DNA from: Mycolicibacterium bacteremicum
GTDB taxonomy: Bacteria > Actinomycetota > Actinomycetes > Mycobacteriales > Mycobacteriaceae
Length of the DNA stretch: 64,000 bases
Direction: 5' to 3'
Assembly (NCBI RefSeq): GCF_943913955.1
Contig: NZ_CALUAE010000024.1
Coordinates: forward strand, 1 to 64,000
The notes below the pieces were generated by a model, which was not told the origin of the DNA, did not search any database, and saw nothing but the letters and a program-made list of their open reading frames with translations. Every line of letters begins with the position of its first letter. The stretch's first letter is position 1. This document shows positions 44,575-53,458 of this stretch, piece by piece. Made by a program: the position numbers and the translations under genes.

Positions 44575-45726
44575 TCAGGGGGCGGGCGCTGCGGCCTCGG
44601 CGGCGGGCGCGGTCTGGTTCGCCAGATTCTCGGCCACCTCCTCGGCCCAGATGCCGTAGGCGTGGGTGGTGTCGACCTCCAGTTCGAAACGGTCGGTCAT
44701 CTCGGCAGTGACGTCGGCGGCGTCGACGTAGAACTGCTCATACCAGCGGCGGTGTTGATACACCGCGCCGTCCTCCTCGGTGAGCAACGGATTCTCGATG
44801 CGCGTCTTGTGCCGCCAGATCTCGACGTCCTCCAGGAAGCCCGCACCGAAGGACCGGCTCATCGCGCCCGCCAGCTTGGCCGCCTTCTCGGCGGGCAGGC
44901 CCGCCATCTGCTGCACGGCCACCCCCCACTGCAGCACGAAGGAGTTGTGCGTCACCGGGTAGTGGCAGTTGATCAGCGCGACCTCGACGGTGAAACCGGG
45001 GGCCAGGTCGTTGTGCAGCCAGTTGATCATGTACGCGGGGCCGAAGTAGGTGGCCTCGGAACGCAGATGTGTACCGTCCCAGAGCTTGTCGGGATCGGCG
45101 GTGTAGTCCGGCCGGGGCTTGGACTCCATGAACTGGCTGGCCGTGTGCCCCTCGATGACGTTCTTGAAGAACGTCGGGTAGGCGTGGTGGATGTAGAAGA
45201 AGTGCGCCATGTCGACGTTGTTGTCCACGATTTCGCGGCAGTGCGACCCCTCGATGAGCACCGAGTTCCACTGCCAGGGCGACCAGCGCCCCTCGGCGTA
45301 ACCCTCGATGGTCGGCGGGATGAGTTCGGCAGGCGGGGCGGACCGTTCGGGGTCGTGCCAGACCAGCAGTTGACCGTTGACCTCGTGGGTCGGCCAGGTG
45401 CGGGTGCGGGCCAACCGTGGCGTGCGCTTGGCGTAGGGCACCAGCGTGCACCTGCCGTCGGCACCCCAGCGCCAGTCGTGGAAGGGGCAGGCCAGGCTGT
45501 CGTTCTTGATCGAGCCGCGGGACAGGTCGCCGCCCATGTGCCGGCAGTAGGCGTCCAGGACGTGGATCGACCCGGCGGCGTCGCTGAACACCACCAGCTT
45601 GGTGCCGAAGGCCTCGATACCGTGTGGTCGCCCGTCCCGGAAGGTCTCGGCCAGCCCCAGGCAGTGCCAGCCCCGGGCGAATCGGGTCATCGCCACACCG
45701 GCGTCGATCTCGCGGATGTCGGTCAT
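44575..45726 (-). CDS. kshA: Rieske oxygenase, KshA-like 3-ketosteroid 9-alpha-hydroxylase component
   Basis: A 383-residue Rieske non-heme iron oxygenase. The [2Fe-2S] ligands are Cys61-x-His63 and Cys80-x2-His83 (YCRHMGG ... CPFHDW). The catalytic iron site is DNNVDMAHFFYIHH. Length and start (MTDIREIDAGVAMTRFARGWHCLG) fit KshA of mycobacteria, which hydroxylates androstadienedione in steroid-ring opening together with the reductase KshB. The ATG at 45726 is selected over longer frames by this similarity. Acyl-CoA synthetase and methyltransferase genes follow. Mycobacteria often carry several KshA paralogues, so the exact substrate is uncertain. No KstR-type palindrome was seen upstream. 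Confidence 0.86.
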   Translation of the reverse strand: MTDIREIDAGVAMTRFARGWHCLGLAETFRDGRPHGIEAFGTKLVVFSDAAGSIHVLDAYCRHMGGDLSRGSIKNDSLACPFHDWRWGADGRCTLVPYAKRTPRLARTRTWPTHEVNGQLLVWHDPERSAPPAELIPPTIEGYAEGRWSPWQWNSVLIEGSHCREIVDNNVDMAHFFYIHHAYPTFFKNVIEGHTASQFMESKPRPDYTADPDKLWDGTHLRSEATYFGPAYMINWLHNDLAPGFTVEVALINCHYPVTHNSFVLQWGVAVQQMAGLPAEKAAKLAGAMSRSFGAGFLEDVEIWRHKTRIENPLLTEEDGAVYQHRRWYEQFYVDAADVTAEMTDRFELEVDTTHAYGIWAEEVAENLANQTAPAAEAAAPAP

Positions 45727-45992
45727 GAGGTCCTGCCTAGCATGTCCGGCGCCGGCCCGGGCCCGATCGGACGGGGCGGGTCGCGACGCACCGGAACAGC
45801 AAAAGTCTTTGCGATTGCCAGCACCCCGGCTACGTGACGCGAAATTGACGCATACGTCGAGACAGTAGGCCCGGCGACGGACAACGGGTCTTTTAGCCAT
45901 CGATCACACAGCTATGTGCGATTCCGGCCCGCCGGGCGGGCCGCGCGCGGTAACGTCCGATATTCCACGACGACTTTGCGGGGGCAAGCCGA

Positions 45993-46739
45993 ATGGTGCA
46001 GACCTACTTCACCGACACTGCCGATGATGTCGAGTACCGGGATTTCGCCGACCTGTGGCAGGGCTATGACGAGTCGGTGCTCGACCTGGCCCGACGCGAG
46101 GATGTGCACGCGGTCGCCGAACTCGGCGGCGGGGCCAACCCGGTGGTCGGCGACCATGACAAGTGGGGTTTCGCCGATCACCGTGTGGTGGTCGACATCT
46201 CACCACTGGAACTGGACAAGGCCGCGGTCGACGTCGCCACCCGGGTGGTCGATCTGTGCCAACCGGTCACCGAGGACATCGGTCGCTACGATCTGGTGTT
46301 CTCCAAGATGCTGTGCGAGCACCTGCCCGATCCCGTTGTCTTCCATCAGAATTGCCACCGCCTGCTCCGCCCGGGCGGGTTGTCGGTGCACTTCTACCCC
46401 ACCCTGGGCACCTTCCCGTTCCTGGTGAACAAGATGATCCCGGAGCGGACCGCCCGGCGGATCCTGGACAAGGTGCAGCCCGGCCGGCTGGACCAACCGA
46501 ATCTGGAGAAGTTCCCCGCCTACTATCGCGGGACCACCGGACCGACCCGGCGTGCGATCGACAAGTTCGAGGGGTTCGGGTTCAAGGTCGAGCAGTGGAA
46601 GTCCAGCTTCGGCCACGCCTATTACACGGTGATCCCGCCGCTGCAGGCCCTCGAGGACGCCAAGAGCAGATTCCTGCGCAGACACCCGATTCCGGCGCTG
46701 GCCAGTTTCTCGGTGGTCGTGCTGCGCAAGATCGGCTGA
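45993..46739 (+). CDS. Class I SAM-dependent methyltransferase
   Basis: A 248-residue methyltransferase. Motif I is VAELGGGANPVVG, the acidic strand-2 residue is in VVVDISPLELDKA, and motif IV is YDLVFSKMLCEHLPDPVVF followed by CHRLLRPGGLSVHFYPTL, as in ubiquinone/sugar methyltransferases. The C-terminal hydrophobic ALASFSVVVLRKIG may contact the membrane. It lies between the divergent kshA gene and the convergent fadD gene (four-base gap). A role in exopolysaccharide or lipid O-methylation is conceivable but unsupported. Confidence 0.78.
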   Translation: MVQTYFTDTADDVEYRDFADLWQGYDESVLDLARREDVHAVAELGGGANPVVGDHDKWGFADHRVVVDISPLELDKAAVDVATRVVDLCQPVTEDIGRYDLVFSKMLCEHLPDPVVFHQNCHRLLRPGGLSVHFYPTLGTFPFLVNKMIPERTARRILDKVQPGRLDQPNLEKFPAYYRGTTGPTRRAIDKFEGFGFKVEQWKSSFGHAYYTVIPPLQALEDAKSRFLRRHPIPALASFSVVVLRKIG

Positions 46740-46743
46740 GCGC

Positions 46744-48420
46744 TCAGGCGTGCCGGCGGCGGCCGTGCCGGGCGAATTCCTCGTCGAGTGCCGCCCGACC
46801 GGCGGTGTCCATCGGCAGATACCGCACCGGCGGCCGGCCCGACCACCGGTACACATCCTCATCGGTGTGCCAACGCTGTTGTTGCAGTTCGTGTTTGACA
46901 ACTTTGTTGGATCCGGTGACCGGTAGCCGCCGCGATACCCGCAGCAGCCGGGGAATGGCCTTGCCCGCGAGATCGGGCTGGCCGACCAGATATTCGGCGA
47001 AGGCCGCGACGTCGAACCGGTCGGGTTCGGACACCTCGATGGCGGCCATCACCTGATCGCCCGAGCGCGGATCGGGCACGGCGAAGGCGGCCGCCGCGAT
47101 CACCGCGGGGTGGCGGCGCAGCGCGTGTTCGACGGTCAGCGCGGACAGATTCTCCCCGTCCACCCGGATCCAGTCGCCGCGACGGCCGGCGAAGTAGATG
47201 AACCCGGACTCGTCGAGGTAGCCCAGGTCCCCGGTCCAGTACCACCCGTGCCGGATGCGTTCGGCGTCGGCCGCCTCGTTCTTGTAATAACCCTCGAAGC
47301 TGCGGGTGCCGAACTTGTCGACGATCTCACCCACGGCGTCGTCGGGGTTGAGCACCCGCCCGGCGCCGTCCAGGACGGCGGGCACCCGGTCGCGCAGTGT
47401 CACCGGGTCGACGATGGCGACACCGTCATGGGCGGGTCTGCCCAGCGCACCCGGCGGTGCATCGGGATCGGCCGCGACCGCGCCGCCGCCCTCGCTGGAG
47501 CCATAGCCCTCGTGCAGCACCGCGCCGAAACGGCGCCGGAACTCGACCTGATCGTCCGGGGAGGCCTCGGTGCCGAACCCGCGCTGCAGCGGATTGTCGG
47601 CGTCGTCGGGCCGCTCGGGGGTGGCCATCAGATAGCCCAGCGCCTTGCCGACATAGGTGAAGAAGGTGGCCCCGAAATAGCGGACGTCGGGCAGGAACGC
47701 CGACGCGGAGAACGACGGTGCCAGGCAGACCGTCGCACCGACCGACAACGCCGGCGCCCACAGCGCCATGATCGCGTTGCCGTGGAACAACGGCATGCTG
47801 CAGTAGTCCACGTCGTCGCGGTGGTGGCCGTATTTGTCGCGCGCGGCGTAGGCGATGCGGGCCAGCCTGCCCTGTGTGCAGCGCACCGCCTTGGCCGCGC
47901 CGGTGGTGCCGGAGGTGAACAGCAACAACATCAGTGTGTCGGCGCCGACGGCCGGCAGTGCGGTGTCCCGGTGCGCATCGAGCGCCGCCCGATAGCCCGC
48001 ATCGTCGACGACCAGCACCCTGTCCGGCGCCAACCCGCAGGTCAGCCGTCCGAGCCGGGCGGCGCCGTCGGTATCGGTGATGATCAGCCGACAGTCGGCG
48101 TGGTCGATCTCGGCGGTCAGCTCGGCGTCACCGCGGGTCGGGTTGATGCCCACCACGGTCAGCCCGCCCAGCGCCGCCGCTCCCAGCCAGAACACGAAGT
48201 CGGCCACATTGGGCAGCAGCACACCGACATGGGGCGGCAGCTCGGGCTGCCCGGCCAGCAGTGCCCGCCCCAGCGCGGCGCGGGCGACGGATTCGGCGAC
48301 CACCTCGTCCCAGGTCCAGTCCCGGTCCCGGGTGCGCAGGCCGAGGCGGGTGTCACCGCGTCGGTCGAGCAGCATGGCCGCGATGGATTCGCGTGTCTGG
48401 AGGGTGGTCGGCACCGACAC
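46744..48420 (-). CDS. Fatty/steroid acyl-CoA synthetase (FadD1/FadD17-like)
   Basis: A 558-residue adenylate-forming enzyme that activates a carboxylic acid to acyl-CoA. The P-loop is LLLFTSGTTGAAKAVRCTQ, followed by the A5-type segment GYGSSEGGGA, A7-type YWTGDLGYLDESGFIYFAGRRGDWIRVDGENLS, and the catalytic C-terminal lysine in VTGSNKVVKHEL. Overall it resembles the mycobacterial FadD1/FadD17 group, some members of which activate steroid side chains. With kshA two genes away, a steroid substrate is a reasonable inference. It is divergent from accD5. Confidence 0.85.
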   Translation of the reverse strand: MSVPTTLQTRESIAAMLLDRRGDTRLGLRTRDRDWTWDEVVAESVARAALGRALLAGQPELPPHVGVLLPNVADFVFWLGAAALGGLTVVGINPTRGDAELTAEIDHADCRLIITDTDGAARLGRLTCGLAPDRVLVVDDAGYRAALDAHRDTALPAVGADTLMLLLFTSGTTGAAKAVRCTQGRLARIAYAARDKYGHHRDDVDYCSMPLFHGNAIMALWAPALSVGATVCLAPSFSASAFLPDVRYFGATFFTYVGKALGYLMATPERPDDADNPLQRGFGTEASPDDQVEFRRRFGAVLHEGYGSSEGGGAVAADPDAPPGALGRPAHDGVAIVDPVTLRDRVPAVLDGAGRVLNPDDAVGEIVDKFGTRSFEGYYKNEAADAERIRHGWYWTGDLGYLDESGFIYFAGRRGDWIRVDGENLSALTVEHALRRHPAVIAAAAFAVPDPRSGDQVMAAIEVSEPDRFDVAAFAEYLVGQPDLAGKAIPRLLRVSRRLPVTGSNKVVKHELQQQRWHTDEDVYRWSGRPPVRYLPMDTAGRAALDEEFARHGRRRHA

Positions 48421-48489
48421 AGCTTGGCCGCCGGAGCGGACACGGTGACTTAACTCGCACCTCTCTTATGCAGTTCTTAGAAGTACGGC

Positions 48490-48495
48490 TAGCAT
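48490..48495 (+). promoter_or_regulatory. -10 element of accD5, leaderless
   Basis: TAGCAT lies eight bases before the accD5 ATG at 48504. This points to a transcript that starts at or close to the start codon. The -35 region is poorly conserved. Confidence 0.4.
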
Positions 48496-48503
48496 CGACT
48501 CCC

Positions 48504-50132
48504 ATGACGAGCACTATCGAGCCGGCGGCAGAGCACGTAGTAGACATCCACACCACGGCCGGCAAGCTGGCCGACCTGCGCAAGCGCGCCGAAGAGGCGC
48601 TGCACCCGGTCGGTGAGGCCGCGGTCGAGAAGGTCCACGCCAAGGGCAAGCTGACCGCCCGCGAGCGCATCTACGCGCTGCTGGACGAGGGTTCCTTCGT
48701 CGAGCTCGACGCGCTCGCGCGGCACCGCAGCACCAACTTCGGCTTGGAGAAGAACCGCCCGCTCGGTGACGGTGTGGTGACCGGCTACGGCACCATCGAC
48801 GGCCGCGAGGTGTGCATCTTCAGCCAGGACGCCACCGTGTTCGGCGGCAGCCTCGGCGAGGTCTACGGCGAGAAGATCGTCAAGGTCCAGGAGCTGGCCA
48901 TCAAGACCGGCCGCCCGCTGATCGGCATCAACGACGGCGCCGGCGCCCGCATCCAGGAGGGTGTGGTCTCCCTCGGCCTGTACAGCCGGATCTTCCACAA
49001 CAACATCAAGGCCTCGGGCGTCATCCCGCAGATCTCGCTGATCATGGGTGCCGCCGCCGGTGGCCACGTCTACTCCCCCGCGCTGACCGACTTCGTCATC
49101 ATGGTCGACCAGACCAGCCAGATGTTCATCACCGGCCCCGACGTCATCAAGACCGTCACCGGCGAGGACGTCACCATGGAGGAGCTGGGCGGCGCCCAGA
49201 CCCACATGGCCAAGTCCGGCACCGTGCACTACGTCGCCTCCGGCGAACAGGACGCCCTGGACTACGTGCGCGACCTGCTGAGCTACCTGCCGGCCAACAA
49301 CTACGCCGATCCGCCGCGGTACCCGGCGCCGCCGCACCCGGGCGCCATCGAGGACAACCTCACCGGCGAGGACATCGAGCTGGACACCCTGATCCCGGAC
49401 TCGCCGAACCAGCCGTACGACATGCACGAGGTCATCTCGCGCATCCTCGACGACGACGAGTTCCTGGAGATCCAGGCCGGCTACGCGCAGAACATCATCG
49501 TCGGCTACGGCCGGGTCGACGGCCGCACCGTCGGCATCGTGGCCAACCAGCCGACCCAGTTCGCCGGCTGCCTGGACATCAACGCCTCCGAGAAGGCCGC
49601 GCGCTTCATCCGCACGTGCGACTGCTTCAACATCCCGATCGTGCTGCTGGTGGACGTCCCGGGCTTCCTGCCGGGTACCGGTCAGGAGTACAACGGCATC
49701 ATCCGCCGTGGCGCCAAGCTGCTCTACGCCTACGGTGAGGCCACCGTCCCGAAGATCACCGTCATCACCCGCAAGTCCTATGGCGGCGCGTACTGCGTGA
49801 TGGGTTCCAAGGACATGGGCGCCGATGTCGTGGTCGCGTGGCCGACGGCGCAGATCGCGGTGATGGGTGCCTCCGGCGCGGTGGGCTTCGTCTACCGCCA
49901 GGAGCTCAAGAAGGCCGCCCAAGAGGGCCAGGACGTCGATTCGCTTCGCCTGGAACTGCAGCAGTCCTACGAGGACACCCTGGTGAACCCGTACATCGCC
50001 GCCGAGCGCGGTTATGTCGATGCGGTCATCCCGCCCTCGCACACCCGCGGTTACGTGGCCACCTCGCTGCGCCTGCTGGAGCGCAAGATCAGTCAGGTGC
50101 CGCCGAAGAAGCACGGCAACATCCCGCTGTAA
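48504..50132 (+). CDS. accD5: Propionyl/acyl-CoA carboxylase beta chain AccD5
   Basis: A 542-residue carboxyltransferase that moves CO2 from biotin on AccA3 to propionyl-CoA or acetyl-CoA, giving methylmalonyl-CoA or malonyl-CoA for mycocerosate-type and mycolic lipids. Both oxyanion-forming segments are visible (INDGAGARIQEGVVSL and SYGGAYCVMGSKDMGADVVVAWPTAQIAVMGASGAVGFVYR). The sequence is near-identical in style and length to Rv3280 (548). The ATG at 48504 is set by the MTSTIEPAAEHVVDIHTTAGKLADL start. It is followed by accE5 and maf. Confidence 0.97.
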   Translation: MTSTIEPAAEHVVDIHTTAGKLADLRKRAEEALHPVGEAAVEKVHAKGKLTARERIYALLDEGSFVELDALARHRSTNFGLEKNRPLGDGVVTGYGTIDGREVCIFSQDATVFGGSLGEVYGEKIVKVQELAIKTGRPLIGINDGAGARIQEGVVSLGLYSRIFHNNIKASGVIPQISLIMGAAAGGHVYSPALTDFVIMVDQTSQMFITGPDVIKTVTGEDVTMEELGGAQTHMAKSGTVHYVASGEQDALDYVRDLLSYLPANNYADPPRYPAPPHPGAIEDNLTGEDIELDTLIPDSPNQPYDMHEVISRILDDDEFLEIQAGYAQNIIVGYGRVDGRTVGIVANQPTQFAGCLDINASEKAARFIRTCDCFNIPIVLLVDVPGFLPGTGQEYNGIIRRGAKLLYAYGEATVPKITVITRKSYGGAYCVMGSKDMGADVVVAWPTAQIAVMGASGAVGFVYRQELKKAAQEGQDVDSLRLELQQSYEDTLVNPYIAAERGYVDAVIPPSHTRGYVATSLRLLERKISQVPPKKHGNIPL

Positions 50133-50178
50133 GGTCCTCGGACCGACCCGCGACAAGCCCTCTGCGAGAAGGACTTTC

Positions 50179-50460
50179 ATGAGCCACGACGTCGACATCA
50201 TCGAGGTCAGCGATCCGCGCGATATGACCATCGACGACCCCGCACCGCCGGTGCCGGAGTTCCGGGTGGTCAAGGGCGACCCGTCGGTCGAGGAACTCGC
50301 GGCGCTGGTCGCGGTGCTGTCCGCGGCCGGCGGCACGGGCCCGGGTGAGCCGGGTCCGCAGGAGCTCAACCTGTGGGGCCACCCGGTGGACAAGCTGCGG
50401 TACCAGAGCCACTCCTGGCAGCGGATCACGCTGTTGGAGCGGACCCACATGCGCAGGTGA
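50179..50460 (+). CDS. accE5: Acyl-CoA carboxylase epsilon subunit AccE5
   Basis: A 93-residue epsilon subunit that binds the AccD5-AccA3 complex and raises its activity. The conserved core is FRVVKGDPSVEELAALVAVLSA and the C-terminus KLRYQSHSWQRITLLERTHMRR is nearly invariant in mycobacteria. The ATG at 50179 has a GAGAAGGA ribosome site. It is much shorter than the M. tuberculosis protein (177 residues, from memory), lacking its N-terminal extension. The stop overlaps the maf start by four bases (GTGA). Confidence 0.92.
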   Translation: MSHDVDIIEVSDPRDMTIDDPAPPVPEFRVVKGDPSVEELAALVAVLSAAGGTGPGEPGPQELNLWGHPVDKLRYQSHSWQRITLLERTHMRR

Positions 50461-51107
50461 CGACCCGCCTCGTCCTGGGCTCGGCCTCCTCGGGCCGGCT
50501 CGGTGTGTTGCGGTCGGCCGGGGTGGACCCGCTGGTCGTGGTGTCCGACGTCGACGAGGACGCGATCATCGCGCGACTGGCCGGGGCCGGTCCGGCCGAG
50601 GTGGTCGCCGCCCTGGCCGCCGCCAAGGCCGACCGGGTGGTCGAACTGCTCGACGCCGGCGTGGCCGCCGATTGCGTCGTGGTGGGCTGCGATTCGATGC
50701 TCGAGGTCGACGGGGTACTGCGTGGGAAACCCGGCACCGTCGACCGCGCGCGTCAGCAGTGGCAGGCCTGTGCGGGCCGTACCGGTTTGCTGCACACCGG
50801 GCACGCGGTGCTGCGGGTGGTCGACGGCCGGGTGATCGACCGGACGCAGCGAACCGGTTCGACGACACTGCATTTCGGCTCGCCCACCGACGGTGAACTG
50901 CAGGCGTATCTGGAAAGCGGGGAGCCGTTGTCGGTGGCGGGCGCGTTCACCCTCGACGGCCTCGGCGGCTGGTTCATCGAACGGATCGAGGGCGATCCGT
51001 CCAACGTGATCGGCATCAGCCTGCCCCTGCTGCGAAACCTGTTGGCCGGGCTCGGCATCTCGGTGGCCGCGCTGTGGCAAGCCAACGGGCTCACCGACGA
51101 GACCTGA
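50457..51107 (+). CDS. maf: Maf-like nucleoside triphosphate pyrophosphatase
   Basis: A 216-residue Maf protein that removes non-canonical or modified nucleotides, or limits septation. The signature LVLGSASSGRLGVLRSAGV is at the N-terminus. VVGCDSMLEVDGVLRGKPG provides the metal-binding acid, and GAFTLDGLGGWFIERIEGDPSNVIGISLPLL is the C-terminal hallmark. The GTG at 50457 overlaps the accE5 stop. Homologue of Rv3282. It converges with the FAD monooxygenase gene by 17 bases. Confidence 0.93.
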   Translation: MTTRLVLGSASSGRLGVLRSAGVDPLVVVSDVDEDAIIARLAGAGPAEVVAALAAAKADRVVELLDAGVAADCVVVGCDSMLEVDGVLRGKPGTVDRARQQWQACAGRTGLLHTGHAVLRVVDGRVIDRTQRTGSTTLHFGSPTDGELQAYLESGEPLSVAGAFTLDGLGGWFIERIEGDPSNVIGISLPLLRNLLAGLGISVAALWQANGLTDET

Positions 51108-52335
51108 TCCGCCTGCCCGCGGCCAGGATGGCGGCGGCAGCGGTGGTCGCGGGTGCGCCGAATGTGCTGTCGGTGGCCAGCATCAGGCGCACCGTGCGCA
51201 TCGCCGCGGTCACCACCTGCGCACCGCGATCGCGCATATCGGCCTCGAAATCGGCCACCGCAACCCGTAATTCGACGGTACCGGCAGCCACCTCCACCAG
51301 CCCGCGCACCAGGCTGTCGGCATCACGGATGGCCGCGCCGGCTCCCATCCCCGCGGTCGGCGGGGTGGCGTGCACGGCATCGCCCAGCGCCGTGATCCGG
51401 CCCGCAGGCCATGGTGCGAGATCGGCAGCCCGCGGCGGCGCCGCAATGAACCGGAACGCGCCGATGCTGTCGGGATCGGCGGCGGCGATGACGTCGAGGA
51501 CCTTGCGATGCCAACCCATTTCGGTGAACCGCGCCCGCAGCGCGTCCCGCAGGTCGGCGCCGCGTAGCGCACGCAACGCGTCGGTGTCCGGTGTGTCCGG
51601 CAGCATCGCACCCCAGATATAGGTGGGCCCGGCGGTCACCGCGGTGCGCAGCTCGGATGCATCGAGCACGGCATGCCCGACCGGGTCCAGGTAGCCGACG
51701 TACAACGCCGCGCCATGCGCGCCGATGGCCATGCCCGACCGTGTTCCCAGCCGTCGTTGCTCCGCGGGAGGCAGGGTGTCGCGCCGGGTCCGTCCGGAGA
51801 ATCCGATGATGCCCGCCGACGCGCACGTCGGGCGGCCCGCCAGCTCGGCGGCGATGAACGAGTGCGCTCCGTCGGCGCCCACGATCAGGTCACCACGGTG
51901 CACCGACCCGTCGGTCAGCGTCAGCGTCGGTGTGCCGTCGCCGGCATGGCCGATCGCGGCCGCGCACCGCCCCAGGGCCAGGTCGTCGGCGACGGCATCG
52001 CCCAGGATGCCGCGCAGCGTGATGCGGTCGATGTCGACGCCGCGGTCGGAGCCCAGGTCGGGCCCGTGGCCGAGCAGGTTCCCGCGGTGGTCCCACCAGG
52101 CGTCGCGATCCCGCAGCCGCAGCGCCGACGCCGAGGCCAGCAACCGTTCCATGATCGCGGGCGCGACCAGTTGCCGCAGCGCCGCCTGCGCCGCCGCGTC
52201 CACGGTGATGTGATAGCCGCCCGTCTCCCGGATGTCCGTGTCGCGCTCGAACACGGTGACCGACAGACCGTTGCGGCGACAACCCGCGGCGAGCGCGAGC
52301 CCGCCGATCCCACCCCCCACGACAAGAACCCGCAT
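51091..52335 (-). CDS. FAD-dependent monooxygenase (class A, PHBH fold)
   Basis: A 414-residue flavoprotein monooxygenase. The FAD-binding turn is VVGGGIGGLALAAGCRRNG, the conserved second motif is LIVGADGAHSFI, and the GD motif is ALGDAVHATPPTAGMGAGAAIRDADSL. Such enzymes hydroxylate aromatic or polyketide-like compounds, or inactivate antibiotics. The ATG at 52335 starts directly with the FAD motif. It is divergent from a WYL-domain regulator 94 bases away, a typical regulator-target pair. It is not part of the M. tuberculosis order maf-sseA as I remember it. Confidence 0.82.
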   Translation of the reverse strand: MRVLVVGGGIGGLALAAGCRRNGLSVTVFERDTDIRETGGYHITVDAAAQAALRQLVAPAIMERLLASASALRLRDRDAWWDHRGNLLGHGPDLGSDRGVDIDRITLRGILGDAVADDLALGRCAAAIGHAGDGTPTLTLTDGSVHRGDLIVGADGAHSFIAAELAGRPTCASAGIIGFSGRTRRDTLPPAEQRRLGTRSGMAIGAHGAALYVGYLDPVGHAVLDASELRTAVTAGPTYIWGAMLPDTPDTDALRALRGADLRDALRARFTEMGWHRKVLDVIAAADPDSIGAFRFIAAPPRAADLAPWPAGRITALGDAVHATPPTAGMGAGAAIRDADSLVRGLVEVAAGTVELRVAVADFEADMRDRGAQVVTAAMRTVRLMLATDSTFGAPATTAAAAILAAGRRIRSRR

Positions 52336-52384
52336 GCCGGCACCCTTCCTTGCCAGTTTTCGAGTGATCGGTCTGACTCTGCCG

Positions 52385-52401
52385 CCGGTAGTGGACACCG
52401 G
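52385..52401. promoter_or_regulatory. Operator-like inverted repeat between monooxygenase and WYL regulator
   Basis: CCGGTAGTGGACACCGG is an imperfect palindrome centred between the two divergent starts. A direct repeat GACTCTG flanks it (at about 52375 and 52410). It could be the WYL regulator's site; this is inferred from position only. Confidence 0.3.
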
Positions 52402-52429
52402 ATGGCCGTGACTCTGCGACCATGGCGCC

Positions 52430-53458
52430 GTGGCCGACACGTCGCTGCGCGCCCTGCGCCTGCTCTCGCTGCTCTCGACGCATCGGCTCTGGCGGCTGGC
52501 CGAACTGGCCGAGCGTCTCGGCACGGGCGAACGCACGGTGCGCCGCGATATCGAGATGCTGCGCCGGCTCGACTATCCGATCCGGACCGTCCACGGTCCC
52601 GCGGGCGGCTACCGGCTCGACTCCGCGCACACCCTGCCGCTGCAACTCGACGACGACCAGGCGCTCGCTGTCGCGGTCGCCCTGCAGACCGCACCGAACA
52701 CGGTGTTCGGTCTCGAAGACGATGCGGCACGGGCGTTGGAGGTTCTGCGACATGCCATGCCGCCCCGGCTCCGGGCGACCATGGCGGGACTCCCGCTGAC
52801 CCGGCTGCGCAACTACTGGGAGTTCGCCGCCGGCCCCATCGACACCGACGCCCTCAAGGCCGTCGGTATCGCGGTGCGACGCCACCACGTGCTCATCGTG
52901 GAGGTGATGCGTCCCGACGGCAGCCGGCCCGAACCCGCCGACCGAGACTTCGCCCCGGCCCACCATGTCGAGCCGCATCACCTGGTGGTGTGGGCGTCGC
53001 GGTGGTACCTCGTGGGCTATGACCGCACCGGGCAACGGTGGATGGTGCACCGGGTCGACCGGTTGTGGATCCGCCCGCCGACCGGCATCCCCTTCACACC
53101 GCGCGAGATACCCGGCGGCGATGTCGCCGGGCTGGTCATGAGCAGCCATGACCGCGGGGACGTCCCAGCGCAGTGGCAGTGCGCCGGGTCGGCGCGGCTG
53201 CCGCTACCCGCCGAGATCGTCGCCCGCTGGGCACCCGGCGGATCGCTCGTCGAGCAGCTCGATGCCGACAGTTGCCGACTGACCATCGGCGCCTGGTCCT
53301 GGGCGGGCATCGCCGGAATCCTGGCCACCTTCGACTGCGCACTCTCCGACGTCGAGCCGGCCGCACTGCGAGAGGCGTGCCGGCAGAGCGCGATTCGCCT
53401 CGCCCGGGCAGCGTCGATCACCGGCTCCGACGCGTCTCCCGCCGGTTCGCCTTCTTGA
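52430..53458 (+). CDS. WYL-domain transcriptional regulator (DeoR-like HTH)
   Basis: A 342-residue regulator. The N-terminal winged helix (WRLAELAERLGTGERTVRRDIEMLRRLDYPI) is followed by a linker and a WYL domain (about 150-215) with HHLVVWASRWYLVGYDRTGQRWMVHRVDRL, thought to bind small ligands or nucleic acid. The remaining part resembles WCX. It probably controls the divergent monooxygenase gene. The GTG at 52430 opens the HTH directly. The 3' end overlaps the convergent chaB gene by 41 bases. Confidence 0.85.
   Translation: MADTSLRALRLLSLLSTHRLWRLAELAERLGTGERTVRRDIEMLRRLDYPIRTVHGPAGGYRLDSAHTLPLQLDDDQALAVAVALQTAPNTVFGLEDDAARALEVLRHAMPPRLRATMAGLPLTRLRNYWEFAAGPIDTDALKAVGIAVRRHHVLIVEVMRPDGSRPEPADRDFAPAHHVEPHHLVVWASRWYLVGYDRTGQRWMVHRVDRLWIRPPTGIPFTPREIPGGDVAGLVMSSHDRGDVPAQWQCAGSARLPLPAEIVARWAPGGSLVEQLDADSCRLTIGAWSWAGIAGILATFDCALSDVEPAALREACRQSAIRLARAASITGSDASPAGSPS

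Noticed and set aside
45727..45992. KstR or KstR2 operator upstream of kshA
   Set aside because: No TAGAAC-type or CAAG-type palindrome was found; only a weak CACA-N4-TGTG symmetry is present.
26600..48500. Signs of a mobile element at the edges of the inserted polysaccharide segment
   Set aside because: No transposase, integrase, tRNA gene or obvious direct repeat was seen at either edge, so no element is called.
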